The notes beneath the pieces are model-generated. The model made no database searches. It was not told where the DNA came from and saw only the letters and a list, made by a program, of their open reading frames with translations. Below are positions 44,331 through 56,476 of a stretch of 64,000 bases of DNA, piece after piece. The stretch is from positions 205,079,501-205,143,500 of the forward strand of contig NC_134139.1 of assembly GCF_033958435.1 (NCBI RefSeq). Direction: 5' to 3'. The translations under genes were made by a program, and so were the position numbers. Source of the DNA: Carettochelys insculpta. Taxonomy: Eukaryota > Chordata > Testudines > Carettochelyidae. Each line of letters begins with the position of its first letter. Position 1 is the first letter of the stretch.

Positions 44331-45177
44331 CAAGGCTATCAGTCCTTTACATCTTGTTTAACAAAATTTAGCTAATACCTTCACCACGTAAGTGCCACAG
44401 TAATAACAATACTTTCCTTATTTCTGCACCCAAAATAGTTCACAACCTACTGCCCATATGGTTTCCTCTGCTGTCAATTGTGCAAAGACATGTGGTGTTT
44501 GTAGCAGAACAGAAATGAGCCGATGTGATTGTTCTGGACTTTGTAACGTCGAGCAACCTCCTTGCCTGCCAGAGCTGAAGGAAGCTGCCATGTTTGTATT
44601 TTAGTTTGGATGCAGAATGTCACAGTACAAGCAACATATTAGGTTATCCGGCCTCTGCTGAGTTATATTTGTTCCTTGTTTGCTATTATGTTTTAATGTG
44701 AAATTAAAAAATTTCAGCAATTCCATTCAAATGGGGAGGAAGGTACATGTTGAGGAGAGGCAGAGTAACCGCACACTGTCCTTCACAGCATACCCACCAG
44801 CAGCCCCTGTCCAAAGATATTGCATTTTCTGTAACGCACATGAGAATATGGTGGTGTTGTCACTCAGGAAGGACCAGTTGCTGAACATGTGGCTACGTGG
44901 TATGTTTAGAAATTAGTTTGCATAACTGACAGAAATTCCACTTTTCACTAACTTGTGCCTGCCTGCCTGACGGCCCTATGGGCTGCGTGAAGAAGCTGGC
45001 ATCTGTATAAGACTACAGGACAGTGATGGGCAACTTAGGCTAGTGAGTAGGCCTCAAGAGAGGCCTTCCTTCATGTCAATGGATCACAAGATTGTTGTAA
45101 TCAAGATGGTCTCCTGAAATAGGGCAGTTTTGCTGCTGCGCTTGCATACCTAGAATTTAATATGGAGATATACCTAC
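44331..45177. other. Unassigned spacer
   Basis: A 78-codon frame at 44680-44916 contains a YCIFCNAHENM cluster but matches no family I recognise. Confidence 0.35.
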
Positions 45178-45366
45178 CTCATAGAGCTGGCAGAGACCTA
45201 CGGAGGTCATCACGTCCAGTCCCCTACCCTCTGAGCAGGGCCAAGCACCACCCCAACAATTTTTTTTCCAGTCGATTTGCCCCAGACCCTAAACAGCCTC
45301 ATCAAGGATTGAGTTCACAACCCTGGGTTTAGGAAGCTGATGCTCAATGCACTGAGCTAGTGCTCC
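45178..45366 (-). mobile_element. Cry-type tRNA-derived SINE
   Basis: On the minus strand: a head GAGCACTAGCTCAGTGCATT (A-box region), CAGGGTTGTGAACTCAATCC (B box GTTGTGAACTCAATCC), a middle region, and a tail GTGATGACCTCCGTAGGTCT like the CR1 3' end. It is nearly full length for this SINE type. It abuts the CR1 that begins just downstream. Confidence 0.85.
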
Positions 45367-47939
45367 CCCCATTGGGAATGCTTGGGGTGTGCCAACTGAA
45401 CTGTAGCAGTGCTTGGATAACAATTCATTCCTCTAATATGAATATGGCATTAGGAATATATTACCGACCACCTAACCAGGACAGTGATAGTGATGCTGAA
45501 ATGATGAGGGAGATTAGAGAGGCTATCAAAATAAAAAACACAGTAATAATAGGAGATTTCAATTATCCCCATATTGATTGGGTGCATGTCACCTCAGGAC
45601 GGGATTCAGAGATTAAATTTCTTGATGCCTTAAATGACTGCTTCTTGGAGCAGCTAGTACAGGAACCCACAAGGGGAGAGTCGATTCTCGATCTAGTCTT
45701 GACTGGAACGCAGGATCTGGTCCAAGAGGTAACTGTTACTGGACCGCTTGGAAATAGTGACCACAATATAATAACTTTTAATATTCCTGTGTTGGGAAGA
45801 ACACCGCAGCGGTCAAACACTCTGGCATTTAATTTCAAAAAGGGGAATTACACTAAAATGAGGAAGCTAGTTAAACAGAAACTAAAAGGTAGAGTAATTA
45901 AACTAAAATCCCTGGAAGCTGCATGGAAACTGTTTAAAGACACCATACTAGAGGCCCAACTTAAATGTATACCCCAAATAAAAAAACACAGTAAGAGACC
46001 TAACAAAGAACCACCATGGCTAAACAGCCATGTTAAAAAGGCAGTGAGAGAGAAAAGGGCAGCTTTTAAAAAGTGGAAGTCAAATCCTAGTGAGGAAAAT
46101 AGAAAGGAACATAAACACTCCCAAATTAACTGTCATAATGTAGTAAGAAAAGCCAAAAAAGAGTTTGAGGAACAGCTAGCCAAAAATTCAAAAAACAATA
46201 GTAAAATGTTTTTTAAATACATTAGAAGCAGGAAGCCTGCTAAAAAAGCAGTGGGGCCCTTGGATGATAAAGATATAAAAGGAGCGATCAAGGAAGACAG
46301 TGCCATTGCGGAGCGATTAAATGATTTCTTTGCTTCAGTCTTCACGGCTGAAGATGTTACAGAGGTTCCTAAATCTGAGCCAGCCTTTTTAGGCAACAAA
46401 TCTGAGGAACTCACTCAGATTGAAGTGACATTAGAGGAGGTTTTGGAATTAATTGATAAGCTGAATAGTAACAAGTCTCCAGGACCAGATGGCATTCACC
46501 CAAGGGTTCTGAAAGAACTCAAATGTGAAATTGCGGAGTTATTAACAGTGGTTTGTAACCTATCCTTTAAATCCACTTTGGTACCAAATGACTGGAAGAC
46601 GGCCAATATAACACCAATATTTAAAAAAGGCTCTAGAGGAGATCCTGGCAATTATAGACCGATAAGTTTAACATCAGTACCAGGCAAATTAGTAGAAACA
46701 CTAGTAAAGAGTAAAATTGCAAGGCACATAGAAGAGCATGAATTGTTGGGCAAAAGTCAGCATGGTTTCTGCAGAGGGAAGTCGTGTCTGTCTAATCTAT
46801 TAGAATTCTTTGAAGGGGTTAATAAACATGCGGACAAGGGGCACCCAGTGGACATAATATACCTAGATTTCCAGAAAGCCTTTGACACGGTCCCACACCA
46901 AAGGCTTTTATGTAAATTAGGTGGTCATGGGATAGGAGGAAAGGTCCTTTCATGGATCGGGAATTGGTTAAAAGACAGAAAACAAAGGGTTGGAATAAAT
47001 GGTAAATTTTCACAATGGAGGGGGGTAACTAGTGGTGTTCCCCAGGGCTCAGTCCTGGGACCGATCCTGTTCAACTTGTTCATCAATGATCTAGAAAATG
47101 AGGTAAGCAGTGAGGTGGCAAAGTTTGCAGATGACACCAAGTTGTTCAGGACAGTCAAAAGCAAAAGGGATTGTGAAGAACTACAAAAAGATCTCAGCAA
47201 ACTGAGTGATTGGGCAGCAAAATGGCAAATGAAATTTAATGTGGGTAAGTGTAAGGTAATGCATGTTGGAAAAAATAACCCAAATTACACGTACTACATG
47301 ATGGGGTCAAATTTAGCTACGACAGATCAGGAAAGGGATCTTGGAGTTATAGTGGATAGTTCTCTGAAGACATCCACGCAGTGTGCAGCGGCAGTTAGTA
47401 AGGCAAATAGGATGTTAGGAATTATTAAAAAAGGGATCGATAATAAGACAAAAGATATCATACTTCCCCTATATAAAACTATGGTACGCCCACATCTCGA
47501 GTACTGCGTGCAGATGTGGTCTCCTCACCTCAAAAAAGATATATTGGCATTAGAAAAGGTTCAGAAAAGGGCGACTAAGATGATTAGGGGCTTGGAAAGG
47601 GTCCCATATGGGGAGAGGCTAGAGAGACTGGGACTTTTCAGTTTGGAAAAAAGGCGATTGAGGGGCGATATGATAGAGGTATATAAAATCATGAATGGTG
47701 TGGAGAAAGTGAATATAGAAAAATTATTTACCTTTTCCCATAATACAAGAACTAGGGGACACCAAATGAAATTGATGGGTAGTAGGTTCAAAACTAATAA
47801 AAGGAAATTTTTCTTCACACAGCGCACAGTCAACCTGTGGAACTCCTTGCCTGAGGAGGCTGTGAAGGCCAGGACTCTATTAGGGTTTAAAAAAGAGCTT
47901 GATAAATTTTTGCAGGTTAGGTCCATAAATGGCTATTAG
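45360..47939 (+). CDS. CR1 ORF2: endonuclease C-terminus plus reverse transcriptase
   Basis: An 859-codon frame without stops. It encodes the enzyme that nicks DNA and reverse-transcribes the CR1 RNA. Residues 1-18 come from the flanking SINE junction and are not CR1. The APE-type endonuclease C-terminus has [11 protein letters not shown] (64-74) and SDH (133-135). The RT fingers follow ([41 protein letters not shown]), then [11 protein letters not shown] (first catalytic Asp about 502), [11 protein letters not shown], and the catalytic KFADDTK near 588-591. It ends with the CR1 C-terminal block and a stop at 47937-47939. The N-terminal catalytic part of the endonuclease is missing, so the copy should be unable to move alone although its RT is complete. 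Confidence 0.9.
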   Translation: MLPPLGMLGVCQLNCSSAWITIHSSNMNMALGIYYRPPNQDSDSDAEMMREIREAIKIKNTVIIGDFNYPHIDWVHVTSGRDSEIKFLDALNDCFLEQLVQEPTRGESILDLVLTGTQDLVQEVTVTGPLGNSDHNIITFNIPVLGRTPQRSNTLAFNFKKGNYTKMRKLVKQKLKGRVIKLKSLEAAWKLFKDTILEAQLKCIPQIKKHSKRPNKEPPWLNSHVKKAVREKRAAFKKWKSNPSEENRKEHKHSQINCHNVVRKAKKEFEEQLAKNSKNNSKMFFKYIRSRKPAKKAVGPLDDKDIKGAIKEDSAIAERLNDFFASVFTAEDVTEVPKSEPAFLGNKSEELTQIEVTLEEVLELIDKLNSNKSPGPDGIHPRVLKELKCEIAELLTVVCNLSFKSTLVPNDWKTANITPIFKKGSRGDPGNYRPISLTSVPGKLVETLVKSKIARHIEEHELLGKSQHGFCRGKSCLSNLLEFFEGVNKHADKGHPVDIIYLDFQKAFDTVPHQRLLCKLGGHGIGGKVLSWIGNWLKDRKQRVGINGKFSQWRGVTSGVPQGSVLGPILFNLFINDLENEVSSEVAKFADDTKLFRTVKSKRDCEELQKDLSKLSDWAAKWQMKFNVGKCKVMHVGKNNPNYTYYMMGSNLATTDQERDLGVIVDSSLKTSTQCAAAVSKANRMLGIIKKGIDNKTKDIILPLYKTMVRPHLEYCVQMWSPHLKKDILALEKVQKRATKMIRGLERVPYGERLERLGLFSLEKRRLRGDMIEVYKIMNGVEKVNIEKLFTFSHNTRTRGHQMKLMGSRFKTNKRKFFFTQRTVNLWNSLPEEAVKARTLLGFKKELDKFLQVRSINGY

Positions 47940-48139
47940 CCAGGGATAAAGTATGGTGCCCTAGCCTTCAGAACAAGGGCAGGAGATGGATGGCAGGAGA
48001 TAAATCACTTGATCATTGTCTTCTGTTCTCCTTCTCTGGGGCACCTGGCATTGGCCACCGTCGGCAGATGGGATGCTGGGCTTGATGGACCTTTGGTCTG
48101 ACCCAGTATGGCCATTCTTATGTTCTTATGTTCTTATGT
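45400..48139 (+). mobile_element. Young CR1 LINE, 5'-truncated, open RT
   Basis: The element begins in the endonuclease region next to the SINE and ends at three TTCTTATG octamers (48115-48139), the usual CR1 3' microsatellite. The 5' half of the endonuclease and ORF1 are absent. Identity with the copies at 38859-40340 and 33910-34312 is high (about three differences in one 125-bp stretch compared). No clear target duplication was found. Confidence 0.9.
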
Positions 48140-51100
48140 TTGATTGGCTACAGAGGGCAGGCATGGCTGTCACAGTCAACGTGGTGTACCGTCTGCACAT
48201 ACCTCATTTCAATCAGCACATACCTTGCTTAACATGCATGTCACTTGAGTAACACCTGTATAAAAAAACTCCTTGGACAGAAACCAGCAGAACTGGGCAA
48301 CTCTGCTCATGGGCAACGGTAAGCAAAATGTCCCATGGGTCACACATAGAACCCTCATGGGTGGCATGGTGCCCACCACCGATGTAGAGTGCAGTCATAA
48401 AGGGCAAAGGCATTACCGTCTATACCGGAAGTGGGGTGTCCAGAATGGCAGGGGGCTGTGCACAGTGAGCTCGGGTTTCTGCTGTGTTCATTATGTAAGC
48501 TTTAATAAAAGAGTTGAGTTGTTAAAATAAAAACTTATGTTGCATTAATGTGAGGAACAACACTTTGCAGCTGCTGGAAATAATGGGTCCCTGACTGCTT
48601 TGCCATACCCCATCCTACCCCCAGAACGCTCCCTGGCTGCCTCTGGATCAAGGCATTTTTTGGGGTAAGGGCAGGTACAGAAGGGAAGACTCTCTCCTCC
48701 GAGTGTGTGAACTGCTCATACTCCATGCAGGGCCACCGTAAGCTGGACTCTGTGAACCCCCATCAGAGTGGACAGCAGTTGTTACTGCCATGCAGGAGAG
48801 GGTCAAGAGGGGGAAAATGAGAATGTGGCTACCCAACGTGAACTATACCATGTACCAAGTCACCATATCCCCGCCTAAAGAGCATGTAAGTATATCTCTC
48901 CCCGTGCAAAGACTTGGCTTAAGCTTGTGATATCTAAGAGGTTCGCACAAAAGGTGGCATGACTAGAGGCGTAAACGATGAAAGAGCAGAGGAGACTGAC
49001 ATATATAAGGATGCTTTCATGCAGCTGCAGGGCTCCCTGCCTGCCCTGGGGCATATATTCACCTTCTGATTGACTTAATAATTGATTGACGCCACTCAAC
49101 TGACTTTCACTTTCTCTGGTATAAATAAAGACTTACTCCACAAAAGTCGGGGGAGTGACGTGAGAGGAAAGCTGACATAAACAAAGAGAATCAGGCCCCT
49201 TATCATTATGCACAATGATAATGTATGCATTCCGAGAAGACAATTTTAAGGGGCAAACAATCTAAATTTCAACCTCAAATTTGCAGCAAGAGAAAATCAG
49301 CAGAAGGTGCTTTAAAAAGGTAGTATTAGTTAAACCAGCAAGGGTCTATGTCTGCAGCACCAAAGCAGATATATTCTAAATAAATAAATAAATAAATAAA
49401 TAACACTAGCAAGCTGGGAGAAATTAATACTTTCACCCCAAGCAGGAACAACCAGCAAAGCATTTGTTATGCAAATCTTTTCATTAGTGCAAATCCCGTG
49501 TGCTGATCAGAGATAAACGTTGTTCTAGCTTTATTTCAAGTAGCTGCTGCACAGTCACAAATGTGCTGATTTTATTGCTGCAAAGAAAAAAAAATTCTTC
49601 TGTACGCTCATTTTTGTTATCTGTACATGAGTTCTGGAGCCTGCCTGAAAAGCCACTTGGCCCACTGAGGCTTGTTCATTTTACTGGTTGTTTTCCATTG
49701 AGATGACATTTGCTCTTGAATGACCTGGTGTGTTTTATCTCCACAGCCTTGCCTGGATTGCTATTCCTTAAATGCGCATACATTAAGTTTGGGGTGAAAC
49801 AGAGCTCCCTGAGGTCTGTTTCTCATTCTCTTCGATTTTCCCTAATCCTATCATCTGTTTGAGACAATGGGCTAAATCCTCACTGGTGTAAACTGACATA
49901 GCTCGAGGAATGCTAATTTGTACCAGCTGAGGCAGAGTCTAGTTAGTTCTAAAATCTGTCTCTATTCTCCCAACTCCAACACGAAACCCTTGCCCAGGGT
50001 TTAATAACATCTTCCTCCTCTTCCCCTCACCCCTTCCAATGCATTCAGCTGCAAAACTTGCCTACCTCGTCTGCTGCTCTGGTAACATCAGGTCCCTCTT
50101 TAAATGCCTTCACTGGCTTCCTCTCGTGCAGCACCCGAGAAATGCTATGTCCTTGCCTTTGTAGCCTTGCTCAGTTCAGCTCACTGCCACCTTTCTGCAA
50201 TCTTTTCTTTTCACCCCCTACCTCAATGCTCTGTGCTCCAGCCAAGCTGCACATCTAACTGCTCTTTCAAGGCAATTGCTCTTATCATTGTGACTTCTTT
50301 CCATTCAGTGCCTCTTGCCTGGAACCTTCTCAAGGAGGCTGTCCAACATACCACACGCTGCTCCTCTTTCTTCCCTCACAACATCTTTCTGTCTTAAGTT
50401 CTATGAACCCTTATTGCCTTATGATGACTGTGTGTGTATATTAGACTTTATAAGACAAATCCTTTGCTGTGGCTACAGAACAGTGGAGCCAGGTTACAAA
50501 AGAATTTAGAAACTGCTCCAACCTATAGCAACTAGCAAGAGTCCTCAGGGGACCGTTAGCTATCTGGGGACAGCAAACTCCAGGACACCACCTTTCTGAT
50601 ATGTCTCCAGTGCACACTCTGTGGGGCTGCAGAAATGAGGGGGGCACACAAAAGCTGTCTACACTGGAACTATATGCACTAGTGAGTCTTCTACATCGGA
50701 GGGATTTCTAGATGGGAAAGATGTGAGTGGTTGCAGACAGAGCAGTACAAAGTGGACTAAGTAATATTGTCCCCGAGCAAGGAGGATGGGTGAGAGTGAA
50801 ATAAACCCTGATTCAAGGAGTTGAGATCAGATTCTGGCCGAGTGTGACTTATGTGAGTAAGTGTTGAAGGTTCAGGCCCTTGGAATGTATACACACAGTG
50901 AGAGAATATTCAGAGTGATGTTCGAAATCAGTGTTGCTGTTCTCATGCAAACCCTTTAGAATTATGCCTTGCTTTTTAAACTACAGGAGATATTGGACAG
51001 CTTCTGCTCTTGGTTTTGTTGGAACACACCCAAAGTAACTCCATTGAAATCAGTTGACTTCATTCAGATTTTCATTTGCTTAACTGAGATCACAATCTGA

Positions 51101-51422
51101 CCTATCATGTCAATATATATCTATAAATATAATTTATAATACCTTTTCCAGACAAGAATAGGTTTGTAAAGTTAATAGGGTATAACTCTAAAAATCTATA
51201 CATACAGCTATTTTTGGCTTGTGCAGTGCGTGGATGGGATGGGAGTCTCCACTTCCTCCATCTTTTAGTAGTCTTTTCTCATTCATCGCCTCAGTTCTAT
51301 AACAGAAGCCACCATTACCTTTCTCCAGCCTCACCTTTTCTTGTAATACTTTCTTTTTTGACTACCACAAAATTAAATCATTTTTATAGCTGATTCCTCT
51401 GACCCAGCACCAGGAGGGTGCA
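48140..51422. other. Unassigned spacer
   Basis: Over 3 kb without a supportable gene. Around 48480-48545 GCTTTAATAAAAGAGTTGAG and AATAAAAACTTATGTTGCATT resemble the 3' ends of transcription units in Harbinger-type elements, but I could not find a coding domain nearby. Low confidence. Confidence 0.35.
49379..49402. repeat. (AAAT)n microsatellite
   Basis: About six AAAT units. Confidence 0.85.
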
Positions 51423-51424
51423 TA

Positions 51425-51994
51425 CAGTAAAACCTCGATATCACGAACCCGGTGACCCCAGACATCAGTTATGACTGACATTCGCTAGCCCCCTCCTTGC
51501 CAAGAAAATAGAGTAATGTACAGTACAGTACAGTACTGTAAAGGACTCACCAGAGCTGCCACCAGGTCCTCCAGCAGCCCAGACCTCCACAGCCACAGGG
51601 TCCCTGGCCATGCTGCAGCCACTGGGGTTGTGCTCCCCCCGCTTACAATGCCATGGCCATGGGGTCCCTGGCCATGTCACAGCCACTGCCAGGTTCCCCT
51701 CCCCCACTGAGACCACCCCAGAGGCTGGAGGAGCCCCCATGCTGTTCCCTGAGTGCAGGCAGCTGAGAGGCAGAGGAACCACCATGCTCAGGACAGAGCA
51801 TGGGTGGCTGGGAACTGGAGGACCCCCCTGGCTCTGCCCTGAGCCCTACCAACTCAGAGCTGGAGAAGCCACCACGCTCTGCTGGAGCCAGGAGGAGCTG
51901 GGAAGGGCAGTGAGCTACCCCCTTGGATATAACAGACTTTTGGTTTTCACAGACACCCCTCCCACCATTAGTCCATTATATGGAGGGTTTACTG
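51425..51994. mobile_element. Pogo-like MITE, 570 bp
   Basis: Ends CAGTAAAACCTCGATATCAC and, inverted, CAGTAAACCCTCCATATAAT, with TA on both sides (51423-51424 and 51995-51996). The interior is GC-rich; frames in it are not genes. A truncated relative is at 14529. Confidence 0.9.
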
Positions 51995-52044
51995 TACTTT
52001 CAATTCCTGTTAGAAATATCCTTTGCTACCTGTAAGAAGTTATC

Positions 52045-52460
52045 ATAGAATCCTAGGGCTGGAAGAGACCTCAGGAGGTCATCTAGTCCAGCCACTTTCC
52101 CAAAGCAGGATCAACCCCAACTAACTCATCCCAGCCAGGACTATGTCAAGCCTCTAGGGATGGAGATTCCAACACCTCTCTAGGCAACACATTCTAGTGC
52201 TTCACCACCCTCCTGGTGAAGTAGTTTTTCCTAATATCCAATCTACACCTCTCCCTCTGTAACTTCAGACCATTGCTCCTTGTTCTGCCACCTGACACAG
52301 CTGAAAACAGCTTCTCTCCATCCTCTTTAGAGCTCCCCTTCAGGAAGTTGAAGATTGCTATTAAATCACCTCTCACTCTTCTCTCCTGTAAACTAAACAA
52401 GCCCACATCCCTCAGCCTCTCCTCATTTGCTATACCATTCCACTGTTTCATCACAACTCC
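52045..52460 (-). pseudogene. CR1 ORF2 C-terminus and 3' end
   Basis: The minus strand reads NGIANEERLRDVGLFSLQER, then RRVRGDLIAIFNFLKGSSKE, then RSNGLKLQRERCRLDIRKNY, the CR1 C-terminal block. The inverse tail (GAATCCTAGGGCTGGAAGAG on plus) follows. It belongs to a different CR1 subfamily from the 45 kb copy, close to that at 59 kb. Confidence 0.9.
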
Positions 52461-53635
52461 CTGTGGGTTTTAGCTCCACAAGATATAGTTCAGATGAAAC
52501 TGGCACAGGCTTTTAAAAATTCAAATCAATTACATTGTATGGACTCTGTGCAAAACTCTATAAGAGGTTACTTTGCAAGAATTTTCATTTTACACGTCCA
52601 CAATAGGTAGTCTCTGTAGAAATGAACACACAGGGACCTTATTCTTGTCAGAGCCTAGGAAGGATCCACGCTGTTTCTGCAATAAAGATACTAAGGCAAC
52701 AGAGCCCAACACTGCACCCAAGATTCTCATTGACTTAAACAGGTGCAGCATCGGGCTCCGGACCCATAGCATGAAGAATATGAATTGCTTATGGGTACTA
52801 TTTGATATCTAATCTGACCTATGTTCTTATATAACAAGGAGAACCCTCATATCTCAGCACATCTTCCCCCAGAAGGGAAAGCTTGTAATCCAGCAATTAA
52901 AACACAAGCCTGAGTGTTAGGTCTCCAGGTTTCTCTTCCACTTTTCCCCAGAACAATCTGTGTGACCCCATCATTGGAGCTGGTAAAAAATTTTCTACAC
53001 AAAGGTTTTCATCAAACAATGGTCTTTTTTTTTTTTTTTGTCAAAGATGACCTTTAAAATATGTGACCTCATTGAAATTTTTCTATTTGACATTTGTGAT
53101 GGATGTTTTTATCAACTTTTATCAAACTCATTTTCCAGTAAGCAAAGAAGCCCTAGCGTTATGCAGAAAACACATGTACAAAATGTCCCTCTTTTTTTTT
53201 AAAATCAGAACTAAATTTGACTTGTTCTAAGTACCTAATAGGATCAGTAATTTCTTGCTAATTATATAATTACTCTAGATTGTTTTGCAGCATTGGCAAT
53301 TAAACACTTGAAATACTTTTAGTTTTAAGAAAGTAATTACATATTTCCACCGAATCTGTGCAACTGAAGTTACGTTGTTTATGACTTACTACTCTGTGCC
53401 ACTTCTTTTCCTTTATCATTTGCACTTTTATACTAAGGGCCAGATCCTCAGGTGTAAATTGGCATAGTTCTACCTACTTCATTGCACCTACACTGATTTA
53501 CACCAGTTCTTTGGGTATTGCATAAAAAAATATACATACTGTTTGTGGAAGCTAATTTTTCTAAAAGTGAATTTAGCAGATGGGGAAGTAATTACCCTAG
53601 AGACTATAATGTCAAACCCATCGTTCCTTGCACAG
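52461..53635. other. Unassigned AT-rich spacer
   Basis: Contains a poly(T) run (about 53023-53039). No gene or terminus recognised. Confidence 0.35.
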
Positions 53636-53636
53636 G

Positions 53637-53906
53637 GCCCTATGTCTACACTAGAAACATCTGTCTACAGAAGTTACTTTCAGGAGAAATATTCCAAAAC
53701 AAAGTCAGTCCACAGATCAGTCTACACATAAAAACCGTTCAATCTTTTGGTCTGCTCTGTCGACTAAACGGACGCCCTGGAACATCTGCATGGCTTTTCT
53801 ATCGACAGTTTCTGTTGACAAAATGCATTTTGTGTGTAGATGCGCTGCAAGCTTTGTCAACAAAATCCCAGTTTTGTCGACAAAAATCTCTAGTGTAGCC
53901 ATAGCC
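53637..53906. mobile_element. Harbinger-type MITE with GTCGACAAA motifs
   Basis: Left end GGCCCTATGTCTACACTAGA and inverted right end GGCTATGGCTACACTAGAGA form terminal repeats. Inside are TTTGTCGACAAAA-type motifs (53874-53886) in both directions, typical of a common turtle MITE. Confidence 0.75.
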
Positions 53907-53976
53907 GTATACCTAAAAAGTGATCCACACAAGGGGACCCATATGCTAATAGAGTCCTGTTGGCTGCAGACTTTAT

Positions 53977-55809
53977 GGCTGTGTCCACACTACTGAGAAA
54001 CTTCGAAAGGGGGAACATCGAAAATCAAAATCAAAACAAGGGATTTTGAAATAGCGCAGCTACACACACAAAGAGGATCGCTGTACCAATCTGCTATTTC
54101 GAAAGAACCCCCGCCCCCCACGCTTCGAAAGGGAGGGTCCGCACAGGAACATGGGCTCTTTTGAAATAATCAGACAGGAAACATGACGCATGGGGTCACA
54201 TGGCTGACAAAGCCTTCTGGGTCCTACGGCCAGCAGCTCCCTCACAGAGCACTGCAGAGCAGCACACAACACTGCATGGACCGTGCTCTGAGAACAGGAG
54301 GAGAGAATGGAGCAACAGCAGGTGCCCAAGGCCAATGCCTCCACCCACACCGGGACCCAGGTGGTGACTGCCATACTGGGCGTGGTGGATGCCCTGGGGC
54401 CCACCTACCCACCCCACTGGGGTCCTGCAGGCCCTGGCAACGGCGCAACCACTGCTCCCCATTCCCCGTCCCCCACGGCACCTCTGGAGCTACCCCAGCG
54501 GTGGGGACTGGTGGGATAGGCTGGTACTGGGCCAGTGGGACAATGAAAGGTGGCTCCAGAACTTTGGAATGGCAAAGCAGACATTCATGGTGCTGTGTCA
54601 ATGGCTTAGACCTGCCCTGCAGCACGTCGGCACCATCGGGCACCCTGGGCTGGGTGTGCAGCAGCCTGGGCAATGGGGAGCTCCATTGGATGGCGGTGAG
54701 GTTGTGCTGGTGGCTGGTACAGGGCTGGTCCGGCCCTCAAAGGATGATGCTGTGGAGACACAAGGGGGAGAGAAGCCACCCATCAGTGCTGTCACCCAGG
54801 CCCAGGGGCTCCACCTGCACCACCTCCGCCATTCCCCCGACCATCCCCTGAGGTGGTGCCTCCCCTGCCGACCCCCTCCTTGGGGCTCCCATGTGCCCAC
54901 TGGGACCGCATCTGTGGGGCGACCACTGGCTGCGGCCTGGCACCCGCATCCCTTCCCAGTCAGAAGGGCTGGGGTGCTGTCCACGGGTGTGGGTGCTGGA
55001 CGGCGCCGAGCCTGGGTCTGGGATGGGGTGGGAGAATGTGGGATAGACCCCTCCCTGGGACGCCCGATTCACCCGTTACCTACCTGGGGCTCCAGAGAAC
55101 AGGTCTGGGGACACTGGCCTTGAGGGGGCCTGGCTGGAGGTACTGGAGCTGACAGTGATCATGAGGGGTCCCCCCTTGCCTGAGTCACTCCCTGGCTCCA
55201 CCGGTATGGCCCGGCTCCATGGTCCCGGCTGGTCGTGTGGGTCCATCTCCTGGTCAATGTTGGGCCCACCTGTGTTGACCACTGCTGCTGGCTCGGGGTT
55301 GTCCATTGGGCCTCAGGCTGGGTGGTGAGGGCCTCCTGGGGTTCCCTGGAGTGTGGGGGGCTTGCCATCCAGCTGGTGGGCTGTGTGGCGCATCTGTCCG
55401 GGCTGCTGGAGTGTTTGCCAGGCAGAGCTTGCGCTCCTGAGGTCTTGGGAATGCTCTCAGCTTCCTGCACGGGGTTTCTGGGGCTGTGCGTCTTTAAGGG
55501 GCTGGCCTGGGTACCACAGAGCCCCGCTGGGGCACCTCCGCGCTCCCTGAAGCCACTGCCATGGCAGACCTGCTATTTCAAAATTGGGGGCCTGGAGCAT
55601 CTACACATGCACTATTTTGAAATTTAGTTTTGAACGGGGCCGCTCTTCCCGAACTTGGACGGGAAGAGGGGTTTCGAAATTTGTGCCCCTTTTTGCTGAA
55701 AACAGTTTCAAAAGAGGCCGTTGTGTGTGTAGATGTTCCGCAGCCTCTTCTGAAATTGGACCCACCTTCGAAATTACTTTCGAAACATGGGGCTAGTGCA
55801 GGTGCATCC
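53977..55809 (+). mobile_element. Internally deleted PIF/Harbinger element
   Basis: The left end GGCTGTGTCCACACTACTGA is clear. The right end (GGGCTAGTGCAGGTGCATCC) is a degraded inverse. Subterminal regions are rich in TTTCGAAA motifs on both sides (54098, 55673, 55776). The 1.8-kb interior holds a transposase remnant, and a GC-rich region downstream may be what is left of the second ORF. Confidence 0.7.
54480..54625 (+). pseudogene. Harbinger transposase N-terminal remnant
   Basis: Within 54510-54625 the frame reads WWDRLVLGQWDNERWLQNFG followed by MAKQTFMVLCQWLRPALQH. This block (WW-R-VLG-WD...WLQNF-M-K-TF..LC..L-PAL) is the N-terminal signature of HARBI1-like transposases in vertebrate Harbinger elements. 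The DDE catalytic region expected after it is not found, so the gene is deleted internally. The longer frame 54389-55123 extends past it without a recognisable domain. Confidence 0.7.
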
Positions 55810-56210
55810 TATGTGAATGTATAGTTCTGCCCATGTCTATTGCTTTTCAGAGTCCTGGTCTTGGATTTACTCATTAGTGTTAATGGAAAGATTGGCCACT
55901 GAAAATACTGAGGCCCTGATTGTCCACTTCTGACTCAGATGCAGAGGAGACCTTTGCCAATGTAGCTGGCTGCTCTCTTACCAAAACAGAGGTGTGCATG
56001 ACCTCATCGTCTTCTTCCCACAGAGAGCTCTTTGCAAGTACAGGATCCATGTCTGGGATGTACATGGATCCAGCAGAAGAAAGCCAGGATGGCAGTGCCA
56101 TGCAGTATTCTCCAAATGCTGTATCTCTATATGCAGGAGTCCCCTCTGTCTTTGAGAAACTCTCAGCATATGTGGTCCAGCTCCTGGGTCAGGAGCCAGA
56201 GTCTGTCTAA
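55810..56210. other. Unrecognised open frames
   Basis: Open frames on both strands (plus 55920-56210, 96 codons, and minus 55880-56101) show no family I can name. The minus frame is rich in acidic and Ser residues. It may be a fragment of an unrecognised repeat or exon. Confidence 0.3.
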
Positions 56211-56476
56211 GGGCATGCTTACACTGCGATTTAAAACAGCTGACTCAGGCTTGTGGGGCTTGGGCTAAAAGGCTGTTTAACTGAGCTATAGACATTTGGG
56301 TTTTAGCAGCAACCAGTGCTCCATGACACTGCAAGATGGGAAGATCTTTGGATTTAGGCTGCCGTCTGAGCCTAGATATCTATAATACAATTAAACAACC
56401 TTTTAACCTGAGCCCCGCAAGCTCCAGCCAGCTGTCTCAAGCCAGCCACCACTTAAATTATAGAGTGGACATCCCC
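56211..56476. mobile_element. Palindromic MITE with GGGC(T/A)TG ends
   Basis: GGGCATGCTTACACTGCGAT on the left and, inverted, GGGGATGTCCACTCTATAAT on the right. The arms are partly complementary (CAGCTGACTCAGGCTTGTGG versus the inverse of GCAAGCTCCAGCCAGCTG), so it folds back on itself, like a well-known class of turtle MITEs. Confidence 0.65.

Noticed and set aside
44680..44916. A frame with a Cys-x2-Cys-x-x-His cluster, possible zinc finger
   Set aside because: The spacing fits no finger family I can name, there is no second pair of ligands and no neighbouring exon.
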